From contig NZ_RDQM01000006.1 in NCBI RefSeq assembly GCF_003703475.1, positions 62,001 through 126,000 of the forward strand: a stretch of DNA of 64,000 nucleotides, read 5' to 3'. The translations under genes and the position numbers were made by a program. Below the pieces are notes generated by a model that was not told the DNA's origin, searched no databases, and was given only the letters and a program-made list of their open reading frames with translations. The stretch is from Allofranklinella schreckenbergeri. GTDB lineage: Bacteria > Pseudomonadota > Gammaproteobacteria > Burkholderiales > Burkholderiaceae_C. Position 1 is the stretch's first letter; every line of letters starts with the position of its first letter. Below, piece after piece: positions 27,157 to 35,604 of the stretch.

Positions 27157-27612
27157 TTAGCCCGGCGGCGTGTGGGCGTGGACGTTTTGCGGCGGGGGCG
27201 GCGCTGTGGCGGCTTGCTGGGCTTGCTCGGTCATGCCGTGCAGGATGCCGCAATGGGCCACGTCGCGCTGCTCGGCGCAGCGTGCGCGCAGGGCCTGGAG
27301 CTGGCGCTTGAGGGCGCTCAGCTCGCGGATGCGTTGGCCGATGTGGCGGATGTGTTCGTCCACCAGCGCGTTGACGGCGCCGCAATTGGCGCAGGGCTGC
27401 TCGCGCCAGCGCAAAAGGGTCTTGATTTCTTGCAGCGACAGGCCCAGCCCCCGGCCCTGGCGGATGAAGGCCAGTTGCTCGGCGTGCTGCGGCCCGTAGC
27501 AGCGCCAGTTGCTGTCGCTGCGCGCGGGGGCGGGCAGCAGGCCCTCGCGCTCGTAATAGCGGATGGTGTCAACTGGGGTGGCGGTGGCGCGGGCCAGTTC
27601 GCTGATTTTCAT
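27157..27612 (-). CDS. cadR: MerR-family Cd/Pb-responsive regulator
   Basis: 151 aa from the ATG at 27610-27612. N-terminal winged HTH (KISELARATATPVDTIRYYEREGL), dimer helix, and metal-binding cysteines Cys77 (CANCGAVN) and Cys112 as in CadR/PbrR, plus Cys74 and Cys121. The tail has several His residues (HGM, HAHTPPG), a feature of CadR. Divergent from the metal ATPase gene with the operator between them, so it should both repress and activate that promoter. PbrR-like lead sensing is an alternative; sequence alone does not separate Cd from Pb. Confidence 0.9.
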   Translation of the reverse strand: MKISELARATATPVDTIRYYEREGLLPAPARSDSNWRCYGPQHAEQLAFIRQGRGLGLSLQEIKTLLRWREQPCANCGAVNALVDEHIRHIGQRIRELSALKRQLQALRARCAEQRDVAHCGILHGMTEQAQQAATAPPPPQNVHAHTPPG

Positions 27613-27639
27613 GGGACGGGCAGGGACTGAAAAAACCGC

Positions 27640-27670
27640 TTGACCCTGGAGCGGCTCCAGGGTTTCCAAT
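27640..27670 (+). promoter_or_regulatory. MerR-type promoter and operator of the metal ATPase
   Basis: -35 TTGACC at 27640-27645, perfect 21-bp palindrome ACCCTGGAGC-G-GCTCCAGGGT at 27643-27663, and -10 candidate TCCAAT at 27665-27670, giving the stretched 19-bp spacer typical of MerR-controlled promoters. Confidence 0.9.
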
Positions 27671-27677
27671 GGGCGGC

Positions 27678-30071
27678 ATGAACGCAACGCGAACTATTTT
27701 GACCCAGGTCACCTGGCGCATCCCCCAAATGGATTGCCCGGTGGAGGAAAGCGAAATCCGCGCCCTCCTGGCGCGGGTGGAGGGTGTGGGGCGGCTGCAA
27801 TTTCGCCTCATCGAACGCACGTTGACGGTGCAGGCCCAGCCCCAGGCCCTGCCGCAGGCAGAAGCGGCGTTGCGCGCGGCAGGGTTTGAGCCTGAGCGGG
27901 TGATGGAAGGCGGCGCGTCGCCCGCGTCGCCTGCGGTTGCTTGCGGTGGCAGTGCCGAAAGTGCGGGCTGCGGCTGCGGCATGGGGCGCGAGGCGGCATC
28001 CAAGGCGTCTACTGTGGATGCATCGGTGCCATCCGCCGCATCACCTGTTGCCGCGCGCGCGCCGTGGGCGGCAGCGTGGCGCTGGCTGCGCACGCCGCCG
28101 GGGCCGGTGCGCATTGGCGCGGCCTTGGCCCTGGCGCTGGGGGCGGAGCTGGGCCATGCCTTTTTGCCGCAGGCGTTGCGCCCCTGGGGCATGGCGCTGG
28201 CTTTGCTGGCGGTGGTGTTGGCGGGCTGGTCCACCTACCTCAAGGGCTTGCAGGCCCTGCGGCGGGGGCGCTTGAGCATCAGCGCCTTGATGGGCGTGGC
28301 GGTCACGGGGGCGTTTGCCATTGGCCAATGGCCGGAGGCGGCGATGGTGATGGCTTTGTATGCCTTGGCCGAGCATTTGGAAGCGCGTGCCGTCGATCGC
28401 GCCCGTGGCGCCATCGCCCGCCTGCTGGATATGGCACCGGCCGAGGTGGAAGTGCAAGACGCGCAAGGCCAATGGGGCAAGCGCCCGGCGGCGCAGGTGC
28501 TGCCGGGGGCGGTGGTGCGCGTCAAGCCCGGCGCGCGGCTGGCGCTCGATGGCGTGGTGCTGCAAGGGCGCAGCGCGGTGAACCAGGCGCCGGTGACGGG
28601 CGAGAGCCTGCCCGTGGACAAGGGCGAGGGCGATACGGTGTACGCCGGCAGCCTGAACGAAAGCGGTGTGCTGCTGGTGCGTGTGAGCGCTGCCGCGCAC
28701 GACACGCAACTGGCCCGCATCATCGAAGCCGTGGAGCAAGCGCACAGCGCGCGTGCGCCCATGCAGGCGGCGGTGGATCGTTTCGCCGCCTATTACACGC
28801 CCGCCGTTTTGGCGCTGGCCCTGGCGGTGGCGGTGCTGGGGCCGCTGCTGGCGGGCTGGGGCTGGCAGGCGGCGCTGTACAAGGCGCTGGTGATGCTGGT
28901 GATCGCCTGCCCGTGCGCGCTGGTCATCGCCACGCCTGCAACCATCGTCAGCGCCCTCTCCCGCGCGGCCCAGCTTGGGCTGCTGGTCAAAGGCGGGGTG
29001 TATCTGGAAGGCGCGCGCCGCCTGCGCACGGTGGCGTTTGACAAAACCGGCACGCTGACCACCGGCCAGCCCGCCTTGGTGGCCCAGGAGTGGCTGCTGG
29101 ACGCCAGCGCGGATGCGCCAGCCCCCGCGCCCGAGCTGGGCCACCGCTGGGCGCAGGCGCTGGCGGCGCACAGCGACCACCCCGTGGCCCAGGCCATTGC
29201 GCGCGGCTTGGCCGCGCAGGGACGGGCCGGACAGGAGCAGGCCGGGCAAGGCGACGTCAGCGGTGCGGGCGCTTGCTGCCCAGGCGCTTGCGACAACCTC
29301 GCGCCCCCTCGCATTGACGTGGCCAATTTCCGCGACCTGCCCGGCCAGGGCGTGCAAGCCCTGGTGCAGGGCCAAGGCTTGCGGCTGGTCGGCCCGCGCG
29401 CCTTGGCCCAGCCCCTGCCCGAGCGCGTGCAAGCCCGTTTGCAAGAGCAGCAAAACCAAGGCCGCAGCGTCAGCCTGTTGGTGCGCGATGGTGGTGCTGG
29501 AGATAGCGAAGTGCTGGCCTTGTACGCCGTGGCCGATACCCTCAAACCGCAGGCGCGCGAGGCGGTGGCCGCGCTGCATGCGCTGGGCGTGCAAACGGTG
29601 ATGCTATCGGGCGACCATGCCCAGGCCGTGGCCGCTTGCGCGCAGGCGGCGGGCGTGGCGCAGGCTCACGGCGAGCTGCTGCCATCGGACAAGCTGACGT
29701 GGCTGAAAACCCTGCAAGCCAATGGCCCCGTGGCGATGGTGGGCGATGGCATCAACGACGCCCCCGCACTGGCCGCCGCAGACATCGGCATTGCCGTGGG
29801 CCATGCGGGTACCGATGTGGCGATGGAGGCTGCCGACGTGGTGCTGATGAACGGTGCGCTGGCGCGCATTGCCACGCTGGTGCGCCTCTCGCACCACACC
29901 CACCGCGTGCTGGTGCGCAACATCGCCTTGGCGCTGGGCATCAAAATCGCCTTTCTGGCCTTGGCTGTGGCGGGCTTGGCCAGCATGTGGATGGCGGTGT
30001 TTGCCGATGTCGGCGCCAGCCTGATGGTGATTGCCCTGGGCCTGCGTTTGCAGCATTGGCGCGAGCTTTAG
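27678..30071 (+). CDS. cadA: heavy-metal exporting P1B-type ATPase (Cd/Zn/Pb)
   Basis: 797 aa from the ATG at 27678; the in-frame ATG at 27669 falls inside the promoter -10. N-terminal metal domain with MDCPVEESEI, then a Cys-rich linker (CGGSAESAGCGCG), about eight membrane helices, the transmembrane metal site CPC (411-413), phosphorylated Asp455 in DKTGTLT and hinge GDGINDAPAL from residue 689. Exports Cd2+, Zn2+ or Pb2+ from the cytoplasm. Symbol is by family resemblance; ZntA or PbrA would be equally fair. Confidence 0.93.
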   Translation: MNATRTILTQVTWRIPQMDCPVEESEIRALLARVEGVGRLQFRLIERTLTVQAQPQALPQAEAALRAAGFEPERVMEGGASPASPAVACGGSAESAGCGCGMGREAASKASTVDASVPSAASPVAARAPWAAAWRWLRTPPGPVRIGAALALALGAELGHAFLPQALRPWGMALALLAVVLAGWSTYLKGLQALRRGRLSISALMGVAVTGAFAIGQWPEAAMVMALYALAEHLEARAVDRARGAIARLLDMAPAEVEVQDAQGQWGKRPAAQVLPGAVVRVKPGARLALDGVVLQGRSAVNQAPVTGESLPVDKGEGDTVYAGSLNESGVLLVRVSAAAHDTQLARIIEAVEQAHSARAPMQAAVDRFAAYYTPAVLALALAVAVLGPLLAGWGWQAALYKALVMLVIACPCALVIATPATIVSALSRAAQLGLLVKGGVYLEGARRLRTVAFDKTGTLTTGQPALVAQEWLLDASADAPAPAPELGHRWAQALAAHSDHPVAQAIARGLAAQGRAGQEQAGQGDVSGAGACCPGACDNLAPPRIDVANFRDLPGQGVQALVQGQGLRLVGPRALAQPLPERVQARLQEQQNQGRSVSLLVRDGGAGDSEVLALYAVADTLKPQAREAVAALHALGVQTVMLSGDHAQAVAACAQAAGVAQAHGELLPSDKLTWLKTLQANGPVAMVGDGINDAPALAAADIGIAVGHAGTDVAMEAADVVLMNGALARIATLVRLSHHTHRVLVRNIALALGIKIAFLALAVAGLASMWMAVFADVGASLMVIALGLRLQHWREL

Positions 30072-30118
30072 CAGCCCTGCTAGAGCCTGCCATCCCAAGT
30101 CTCGCGCCAAGGCCGCCC

Positions 30119-31399
30119 TCAACGCTTTGGGGCGGCCATGACTTGTTGGTACAGCGCAATGGTTGCGGCGCTGGTGCGCTCCCAGGTGAGCTGGGCGGCG
30201 CGTTGCAGGCCCAGGGCGCGGGCGCTATCGCGCCAGGCGCGGTCTTGCAGGGCTTGCGCAATGGCGCTGGCGATGGCTTCGCTGTCGTGGGGATCGACCA
30301 GCCGCGCCGCGCCTGCGGCCACTTCGGGCATGGAGGACAGGGCTGAGGTCACCACCGGCGTGCCGCTGGCCATGGCCTCGGCCACGGGCAGGCCAAAGCC
30401 TTCGTAGAGCGAGGGATAGACAAACAGCGCTGCGCCTGCGTACAGGGGTGGCAGCAGCGCTTGCGGCACAAAGTCGTAGTAATGCAGCCAGCCAGCGTGG
30501 TGGGCGCGGGCCATTGTTTGGAGCAGGGCGTCGCAATCCCAGCCTTTGGCGCCCGCGATCACGAGCGGGTATTCGCGCCGCAGTGGCACAGGCAGGCGCT
30601 CGTAGGCTTGCAGTAGCCGGGCGAGGTTTTTGCGCGGCTCCAGCGTGCCGACGTACAGCGCATAGCCCTGGGGTTTGAGCGGTGTGGGCACGGCGGATGC
30701 TGTGGCGAGCGGGCAGGGTTGCGCTTGCAGGCGTGCCAGCGCGCGCTGCACATCGGCCGGGCTGTGCGGGGCAAAGGCGCTGTCGGCGGCCAGCAAGATG
30801 GCGCTGACGCGCTCGGCGGGATACCAGGGGAAGAAATGGAGAAATTCCTGCCGTGTGGCCTCGGAGATGACGATGACGTGGTCGCTGTGGCGCAAGCTGG
30901 GCGCCAGCGCCATGTTCATGTACTGCACGCGCGCCTGGGTGTGGAACTGCGGATGGCGCAGGTGCGAGAGGTCGTGCACGGTGGCGATGGTGCGGCCCGC
31001 AAAGCGCGTGGGTACGAAGAAGTTGGGCGCGTGAAACAGGGCCTGGCTATTGCCGCGCAGCCGCCAGGCGCTGAGGTAGGGCATGGCGTGGTGGTAGGCG
31101 CGCACGGCCAGGGGGCTGAGCGCCAGGCGGCGGCGCAGTTGCGCCAGCCAGGGGGGCATCAGGTCGCGCTGGGCGGCTGGGGCGTGGGCAGCCTGGGTGC
31201 TTGGGCCGTTGTCGTCTGCGCCCGCCTGGCCCAGCAGCCGCGCAACGGGCGAGGCGTACCACTGGCCGTAGGCGAAGTAGCGCACGCGGTCGATGGCGGC
31301 GTGGCGCTCCAGCCGCCGCGCCAGCTCCAGGCTGTAGCGGCCGATGCCGGTCAGCGGCGGGTTGAGCGCCTCGGCAGCGAGGATGAGGTCAATGCCCAT
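30119..31399 (-). CDS. GT4-family glycosyltransferase
   Basis: 426 aa from the ATG at 31397-31399, overlapping the upstream DUF2304 gene by 11 bases. GT-B fold: the acceptor half starts with IDLILAAEALNPPLTGIGRYS, and the donor half contains YVGTLEPRKNLARLL and the EX7E nucleotide-sugar motif in YEGFGLPVAEAMASGTPVV. Likely builds a cell-surface polysaccharide or O-antigen; acceptor and sugar unknown. A lone glycosyltransferase here, convergent with the metal ATPase, without other polysaccharide genes nearby. Confidence 0.9.
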   Translation of the reverse strand: MGIDLILAAEALNPPLTGIGRYSLELARRLERHAAIDRVRYFAYGQWYASPVARLLGQAGADDNGPSTQAAHAPAAQRDLMPPWLAQLRRRLALSPLAVRAYHHAMPYLSAWRLRGNSQALFHAPNFFVPTRFAGRTIATVHDLSHLRHPQFHTQARVQYMNMALAPSLRHSDHVIVISEATRQEFLHFFPWYPAERVSAILLAADSAFAPHSPADVQRALARLQAQPCPLATASAVPTPLKPQGYALYVGTLEPRKNLARLLQAYERLPVPLRREYPLVIAGAKGWDCDALLQTMARAHHAGWLHYYDFVPQALLPPLYAGAALFVYPSLYEGFGLPVAEAMASGTPVVTSALSSMPEVAAGAARLVDPHDSEAIASAIAQALQDRAWRDSARALGLQRAAQLTWERTSAATIALYQQVMAAPKR

Positions 31400-31796
31400 G
31401 CGTGGCAGCGGGCGAGGAGGGGGCGGCGGCTTCGCCATGCGCAGGCACGGCAAGCTGGCGAAGCGTGGCCATTTCCGCTTCCAGCAAGGCGAGCGATTGC
31501 TGGGTGTAGCGAAGCTCCATCTCCAGGCGGGTGTTGGTCACGTCCATATGCAGGGCTTTGAGAAACAAGCCGATGACGCCAACCAGCAAGGCCAGGGCGG
31601 GGGAATATTGCACGCCGACCCATTGGCCAATCCAGTCCAGGCTGCGCGGCCACAGGCCAAACACGGCGGCGGCGGCGGCCACGGCGAACCAGAACAGGGC
31701 ATGGCGGATGTACAAGTCATCGCGCCGGATCAGCCACACGATGGCAACGGCCAAGCCAACGCCTAGCAGCGAGGTGGTGAGGTGAAAAGGGGCCAT
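31389..31796 (-). CDS. DUF2304-family membrane protein
   Basis: 135 aa with three hydrophobic segments (about residues 5-24, 33-50, 63-82), then a coiled-coil-like helix (RLEMELRYTQQSLALLEAEMATLRQLA) and an Ala/Pro/His tail. DUF2304 proteins are often encoded beside glycosyltransferases, as here, where the next gene overlaps by 11 bases; together they may work on a lipid-linked sugar (inference). Confidence 0.85.
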   Translation of the reverse strand: MAPFHLTTSLLGVGLAVAIVWLIRRDDLYIRHALFWFAVAAAAAVFGLWPRSLDWIGQWVGVQYSPALALLVGVIGLFLKALHMDVTNTRLEMELRYTQQSLALLEAEMATLRQLAVPAHGEAAAPSSPAATHGH

Positions 31797-31815
31797 GGCA
31801 AGTGCGTCGGATGCT

Positions 31816-31898
31816 GTTTTTTACAAATCAATAGGAAATAAATATTGCATATTTCGGCATGTTAGTATTGAAATTGTTTTTCCTATGGTTTGTTGATT
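31816..31898. repeat. AT-rich palindromic element, copy 7
   Basis: TTTTACAAATCAATAGGAAA at the left, TTGCATATTTCGGCATG core (reverse), TTTTTCCTATGGTTTGTTG at the right. Between the FAH-family gene and the DUF2304 gene, both leftward. Confidence 0.75.
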
Positions 31899-31906
31899 GA
31901 TTGAGG

Positions 31907-32602
31907 TCAAACCACCCGCACGTGCAGATCGGGCAGGCCCGCGATACGGCCCAGCATGGCATCGCCCGGGGTGACTGCGCCCACGCCAGCGGGCGTGCCG
32001 GTGAAGATCAAATCGCCCGCTTGCAGGCGCCAGGCGCGCGAGAGGGTGGAGATGACTTCGGCGATTTTCCAGATCAGCTCGGCGGTGTTGCCTTCCTGCC
32101 GGGCAGCGCCGTTGACGCTGAGCGTGATCGCGGCGTTCTCGATATCGCCCGCTTGCGCGCGCAGCACGATGGGGCCTAGCGGCGCGCTTTGCTCAAAGCC
32201 TTTGGCGATGGACCAGGCGCGCCCGGCTTTTTTCTGCTGAGCTTGCAGGTCGCGGCGCGTCATGTCCAGCCCGACGGCGTAGCCCAAAACGTGCTCCATC
32301 GCGTGTTCGACGGCGATGTCTTGGCCGCCTTTGTGCAGGGCGACGACCAGCTCCACTTCGTGGTGCAAGTCTTGCGTCAGGCTGGGATAGGTTATCTCGC
32401 CCGTTGCGCCAGCGGGCACGTGGACGATGGCATCGGCGGGCTTCATGAAGAAAAAGGGCGCCTCGCGGCCGGTGCTGCCCATTTCCTGCGCATGCTTGGC
32501 GTAGTTCTGGCCTACGCAGTAAATGCGGTGCACGGGAAAGCTCTGGGGCTGGCCGAGGATAGAAACACAAGGGGTGGCGGGGGCGGGAAAGAGCAAATTC
32601 AT
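31907..32602 (-). CDS. fumarylacetoacetate hydrolase-family protein
   Basis: 231 aa. FAH fold with YCVGQNYAKHAQEMG near the N-terminus, the metal-binding acidic residues in HHEVELVVAL and VGLDMTRRDLQ, and the C-terminal GDLIFTGTPAGVGAV loop. Short single-domain members include fumarylpyruvate hydrolase and oxaloacetate tautomerase or decarboxylase types; the substrate is not clear. No aromatic-degradation genes are adjacent, so a housekeeping role such as oxaloacetate handling is possible. Confidence 0.88.
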   Translation of the reverse strand: MNLLFPAPATPCVSILGQPQSFPVHRIYCVGQNYAKHAQEMGSTGREAPFFFMKPADAIVHVPAGATGEITYPSLTQDLHHEVELVVALHKGGQDIAVEHAMEHVLGYAVGLDMTRRDLQAQQKKAGRAWSIAKGFEQSAPLGPIVLRAQAGDIENAAITLSVNGAARQEGNTAELIWKIAEVISTLSRAWRLQAGDLIFTGTPAGVGAVTPGDAMLGRIAGLPDLHVRVV

Positions 32603-32645
32603 CGCAAATCAATCTCTGCAAGGGGGAGGAGGGAGGCAGTGTGGC

Positions 32646-33941
32646 TTACTGGGCGTTGGAGCGAGAGCCGCGATCGAGCAAGGCATACAGCAAGATCGCG
32701 CCAAACGTGGCCGTGCCAATGCCTGCAAAAGCAAAGTCGCCGAACTTCAGCGTGAAATCCCCTGTTCCCAGGATCAAGGTGATGGCCGCGACGATGAGGT
32801 TTTTGTTCTGCGAAAAGTCCACCTTGTTTTCCACCCAGATGCGCGCGCCCGCTACGGCGATCAAGCCGAAGACGACGATCGAAACCCCGCCCATGACGGG
32901 GATGGGAATGGCGCGAATCAGCTCGCCAAACTTGGGCGAAAAGCCCAGCAAGATCGCCAGCGCCGCAGCCACGAGGAAGATGGCGGTGGAGTAAATGCGC
33001 GTAGCGGCCATGACGCCGATGTTTTCCGCATAAGTCGTCACGCCCGTGCCGCCCATGCTGCCGCTGACCATCGTGGCCACGCCATCGCCAATAAAGGCGC
33101 GGCCCATGTAGGGGTCGATATTGCGGCCCGTCATGGCGGTGACGGCTTTGATATGGCCCAGGTTTTCTGCCACCAAAATGATGGCGACGGGCGCAATCAG
33201 CAAAATGGCCTTGCCATCGAACACGGGCGTGCTCAGGCTGGGCCAGCCAAACCAGGGCGCGTTGAGAATGCCGCTGAAATCCACCGGTTTGCCCCAGCCC
33301 AGCCCGTTGGTGAGCAGCATATACATCACGCTGGCGATGACCAGGCCCACCAGAATCAGCAGGCGCTGCACCATGCCCCGTGTGAACACGGCCACCAAGG
33401 CGATGCAGACAAAAGTGAGCACCTGCATCCAGCTCTCAAAATTGTTGGCCGCCATGTTCTTGACAGGAATGGATGCCAGGTTAAGGCCAATGACAGCGAC
33501 GATGGCGCCTGTCACAACAGGCGGCATCAGCCGCTCAATCCACCGCGTGCCAATGGCATGCACGGCCACGCCGATGAGCGTGTAAAGCAAGCCGCACACC
33601 ACAATCCCGCCCAGGGCCAACCCGATAGCCGGGTTGGGGCCGCTGCCCGCGTAAGCCGTGGCGGTAGAGACCACCGCGATGAAGGCGAAGCTGGAGCCTA
33701 AATAGCTGGGCACTTTGCCGCCGGTGATGAGGAAAAAAATCAATGTGCCGATACCGCTCATGAGCACCGCCACATTGGGATCGAACCCCATGAGGATGGG
33801 AGCCAGGATGGTGGAGCCAAACATGGCAATGACGTGTTGCACGCCCATGATGGAGGTTTGCGGCCAGGGCAGGCGCTCATCAGGGGCGATCACGCCGCCA
33901 TGCTCAAGGGCTTGAGGTGATTTTTCTATCCAGTGGAACAT
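32646..33941 (-). CDS. uraA: NCS2-family uracil permease
   Basis: 431 aa inner-membrane protein of about 14 helices. Conserved signatures: QHVIAMFGSTILAPILMG near the N-terminus, VAENLGHIKAVTAM with the substrate-binding Glu near residue 255, and GGTGVTTYAENIGVMAATR. These fit UraA/RutG-type uracil-proton symporters rather than xanthine carriers. Forty-three bases separate it from the FAH-family gene downstream. RutG-like alternative considered; no rut genes are present. Confidence 0.9.
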   Translation of the reverse strand: MFHWIEKSPQALEHGGVIAPDERLPWPQTSIMGVQHVIAMFGSTILAPILMGFDPNVAVLMSGIGTLIFFLITGGKVPSYLGSSFAFIAVVSTATAYAGSGPNPAIGLALGGIVVCGLLYTLIGVAVHAIGTRWIERLMPPVVTGAIVAVIGLNLASIPVKNMAANNFESWMQVLTFVCIALVAVFTRGMVQRLLILVGLVIASVMYMLLTNGLGWGKPVDFSGILNAPWFGWPSLSTPVFDGKAILLIAPVAIILVAENLGHIKAVTAMTGRNIDPYMGRAFIGDGVATMVSGSMGGTGVTTYAENIGVMAATRIYSTAIFLVAAALAILLGFSPKFGELIRAIPIPVMGGVSIVVFGLIAVAGARIWVENKVDFSQNKNLIVAAITLILGTGDFTLKFGDFAFAGIGTATFGAILLYALLDRGSRSNAQ

Positions 33942-34183
33942 GAGAGAGTAGCGAGAGGCGCAGCGCCCGCCAGCATGGGTGCGGGTGCCGAGAGAAAAGA
34001 AGGAAAGCGCAAAAAAATGCCGACCAAGAATACACCTGCAAGACGCTCATTTTTGGGCTGAAGGTGTTGTGGAACGCTATCTTGCAAAAGGGTGGCAGCA
34101 GAGGGGCTAAAACAGCCTGAACAGGCACCAGGGCCGATAAAACCCGATAAAGAGTAGGGGATATTGAGAAAAATCTTGATGAG
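33942..34183. other. uraA-hemP intergenic region
   Basis: No gene seen between the divergent uraA and hemP genes apart from the Fur box just downstream. The AT-rich stretch around 34160-34210 likely carries the hemP promoter. Confidence 0.5.
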
Positions 34184-34202
34184 GATAAGAGTAATTCTTA
34201 TT
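34184..34202 (+). promoter_or_regulatory. Fur box upstream of hemP
   Basis: GATAAGAGTAATTCTTATT matches 13 of 19 positions of the Fur consensus and is an inverted repeat around GTAAT; about 80 bases upstream of the hemP start. Confidence 0.75.
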
Positions 34203-34284
34203 ATTCACCTGTTGCCGCGATGTGCGCATTACGCGTCGCATCGCTGGCCGGATTCTTATCTTTACCCTTTTCTTGCGATTCGTG

Positions 34285-34461
34285 ATGACTGCAACCATCA
34301 AGTCCACAGCTCAGACGTTTGATGCCGGGCGCAGCCTGCCGCCAGCCACGCTCGACAGCCTTGATCTGCTGCGCGGCCAAAAGTCGGTCACGATCCAGCA
34401 CAACGGCGTGACGTATCGCTTGCAAGCCACCAAGCTGGGCAAGCTCATTTTGACCAAGTAG
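34285..34461 (+). CDS. hemP: hemin uptake protein HemP
   Basis: 58 aa from the ATG at 34285, preferred over an upstream in-frame ATG at 34222 because the family starts near here. The core is LLRGQKSVTIQHNGVTYRL followed by QATKLGKLILTK, the whole of the HemP family domain. Small cytoplasmic or regulatory protein linked to haem uptake; in Burkholderia HmuP activates the haem receptor gene. No hmu or bhu genes follow here, so it is an orphan. The upstream Fur box indicates induction by iron limitation. Confidence 0.9.
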   Translation: MTATIKSTAQTFDAGRSLPPATLDSLDLLRGQKSVTIQHNGVTYRLQATKLGKLILTK

Positions 34462-34471
34462 CGCAATCCTT

Positions 34472-34564
34472 TCATCGTGGGGCGACCAGAGTCTGGACTT
34501 TCAGGCTCGAAAAGGTCGTTTTAGCTAGCCAAGGGCATAGCGCCTGGTAGCCAAGCTTTTTTTG
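34472..34564. repeat. direct repeat unit 1, TLVAPR-type
   Basis: Begins TCATCGTGGGGCGACCAGAG and ends GTAGCCAAGCTTTTTTTG; related to 34590-34688 at a spacing of 118 bp. Read on the minus strand it could encode a short peptide ending TLVAPR-stop. Together with unit 2 it fills the 338-bp gap between hemP and the BI-1 gene. Confidence 0.75.
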
Positions 34565-34589
34565 AAATGGATGCGGCTTGCGATTGTTT

Positions 34590-34688
34590 TCATCGTGGGG
34601 CGACCAGAGTCTTGGCTTTTGCGGGACTCTCATAAGGTCGTTTGGCCAGCCAACGGCGCTTGAGGCGCTTACTAGCCAGGCTTTTTTT
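34590..34688. repeat. direct repeat unit 2, TLVAPR-type
   Basis: Same opening TCATCGTGGGGCGACCAGAG and closing CTAGCCAGGCTTTTTTTG as unit 1, with divergent middle. The minus strand again ends TLVAPR-stop and the preceding residues (RWLAKRP against PWLAKTT) are alike. Confidence 0.75.
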
Positions 34689-34799
34689 GCTTTTGAAAAC
34701 AACTTGTAAATTGCGCGGGTTTGGCGGTGTTGAAAGCGCTGCGCATTGAGCGCCCTTATAGAATGGTTTTTTGCAAATCAACCAAGGGGCAAGACTTCT

Positions 34800-35492
34800 A
34801 TGAATCAATCTTATGAACCGCGTGTAGGCATGGATTACGCCGTGTCCGCACAGACCCGCAATCGTGTGCTGCGCAACACGTATTTGCTGCTGGCGTTGTC
34901 CATGATTCCGACCGTGTTGGGCGCGTACGTAGGCCTGCGCACGGGGATCGCGGCCAATCTCTCTGGCGTGACGGGTTTGGTGGTGTTTATGGTTGTGGCT
35001 TATGCGCTGATGTTTGCCATTGAGAAAACCAAAAACTCCGCTACGGGCGTGGTCTTGTTGCTGGTATTTACCGGCTTTATGGGCTTCATGCTCTCGCGCT
35101 TGATTGGCTGGGTGCTCGGCTTGGGTAATGGCACGCAATTGGTCATGACGGCTTTTGCAGGCACAGCCGCAGTATTTGCGACCATGGCGACCATTGCGAC
35201 GACGACGAAGCGCGATTTTTCTGGGGCAGGGCGCTGGTTGCTGGTGGGCGGTATTGTGCTGCTCGTTTCGGGCGTGCTGAATATTTTGGTGTTTCAGTCT
35301 CCCGCTTTGAGCGCGGCGCTTTCCACAGTAGCGATTGCGCTGTTCAGCTTCTGGCTCATGTACGACATCAAGCGGATTGTGGATGGTGGTGAGACCAATT
35401 ACGTTTCTGCGACTCTCTCGCTGTACCTAAGCCTTTACAACATTTTCCAGAACTTGCTGTATTTGCTTGGTATTTTTGGCGGGGATGAATAA
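34800..35492 (+). CDS. Bax inhibitor-1 (YccA/YbhL) family membrane protein
   Basis: 230 aa from the ATG at 34800 with AAGGGGCAAG upstream. Seven hydrophobic segments and the conserved end SLYLSLYNIFQNLLYLLGIFGG. Relatives include E. coli YccA, an FtsH-interacting inner-membrane protein, and BsYetJ, a pH-sensitive calcium leak channel; the exact role is not defined. Single-gene unit closed by a strong terminator. Confidence 0.92.
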   Translation: MNQSYEPRVGMDYAVSAQTRNRVLRNTYLLLALSMIPTVLGAYVGLRTGIAANLSGVTGLVVFMVVAYALMFAIEKTKNSATGVVLLLVFTGFMGFMLSRLIGWVLGLGNGTQLVMTAFAGTAAVFATMATIATTTKRDFSGAGRWLLVGGIVLLVSGVLNILVFQSPALSAALSTVAIALFSFWLMYDIKRIVDGGETNYVSATLSLYLSLYNIFQNLLYLLGIFGGDE

Positions 35493-35556
35493 GGCCATTA
35501 GGCTGTGTTGTTAATGGGAAGCTTGGTATTTTGAGCTCCCATGATGGGTTTCTTGA

Positions 35557-35593
35557 AAAGCACGGGGCCTGCATCGCAGGCCCCGTGCTTTTT
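35557..35593. terminator. strong bidirectional terminator after BI-1 gene
   Basis: AAAAGCACGGGGCCTGC, four-base ATCG-type loop, GCAGGCCCCGTGCTTTTT: a perfect stem with A-run and T-run, between convergent BI-1 and cysB genes. Confidence 0.95.
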
Positions 35594-35604
35594 GGATGGG
35601 ATTG

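Noticed and set aside
28041-29594. 517-residue minus-strand open frame over the metal ATPase
   Set aside because: Shadow of cadA; no family similarity.
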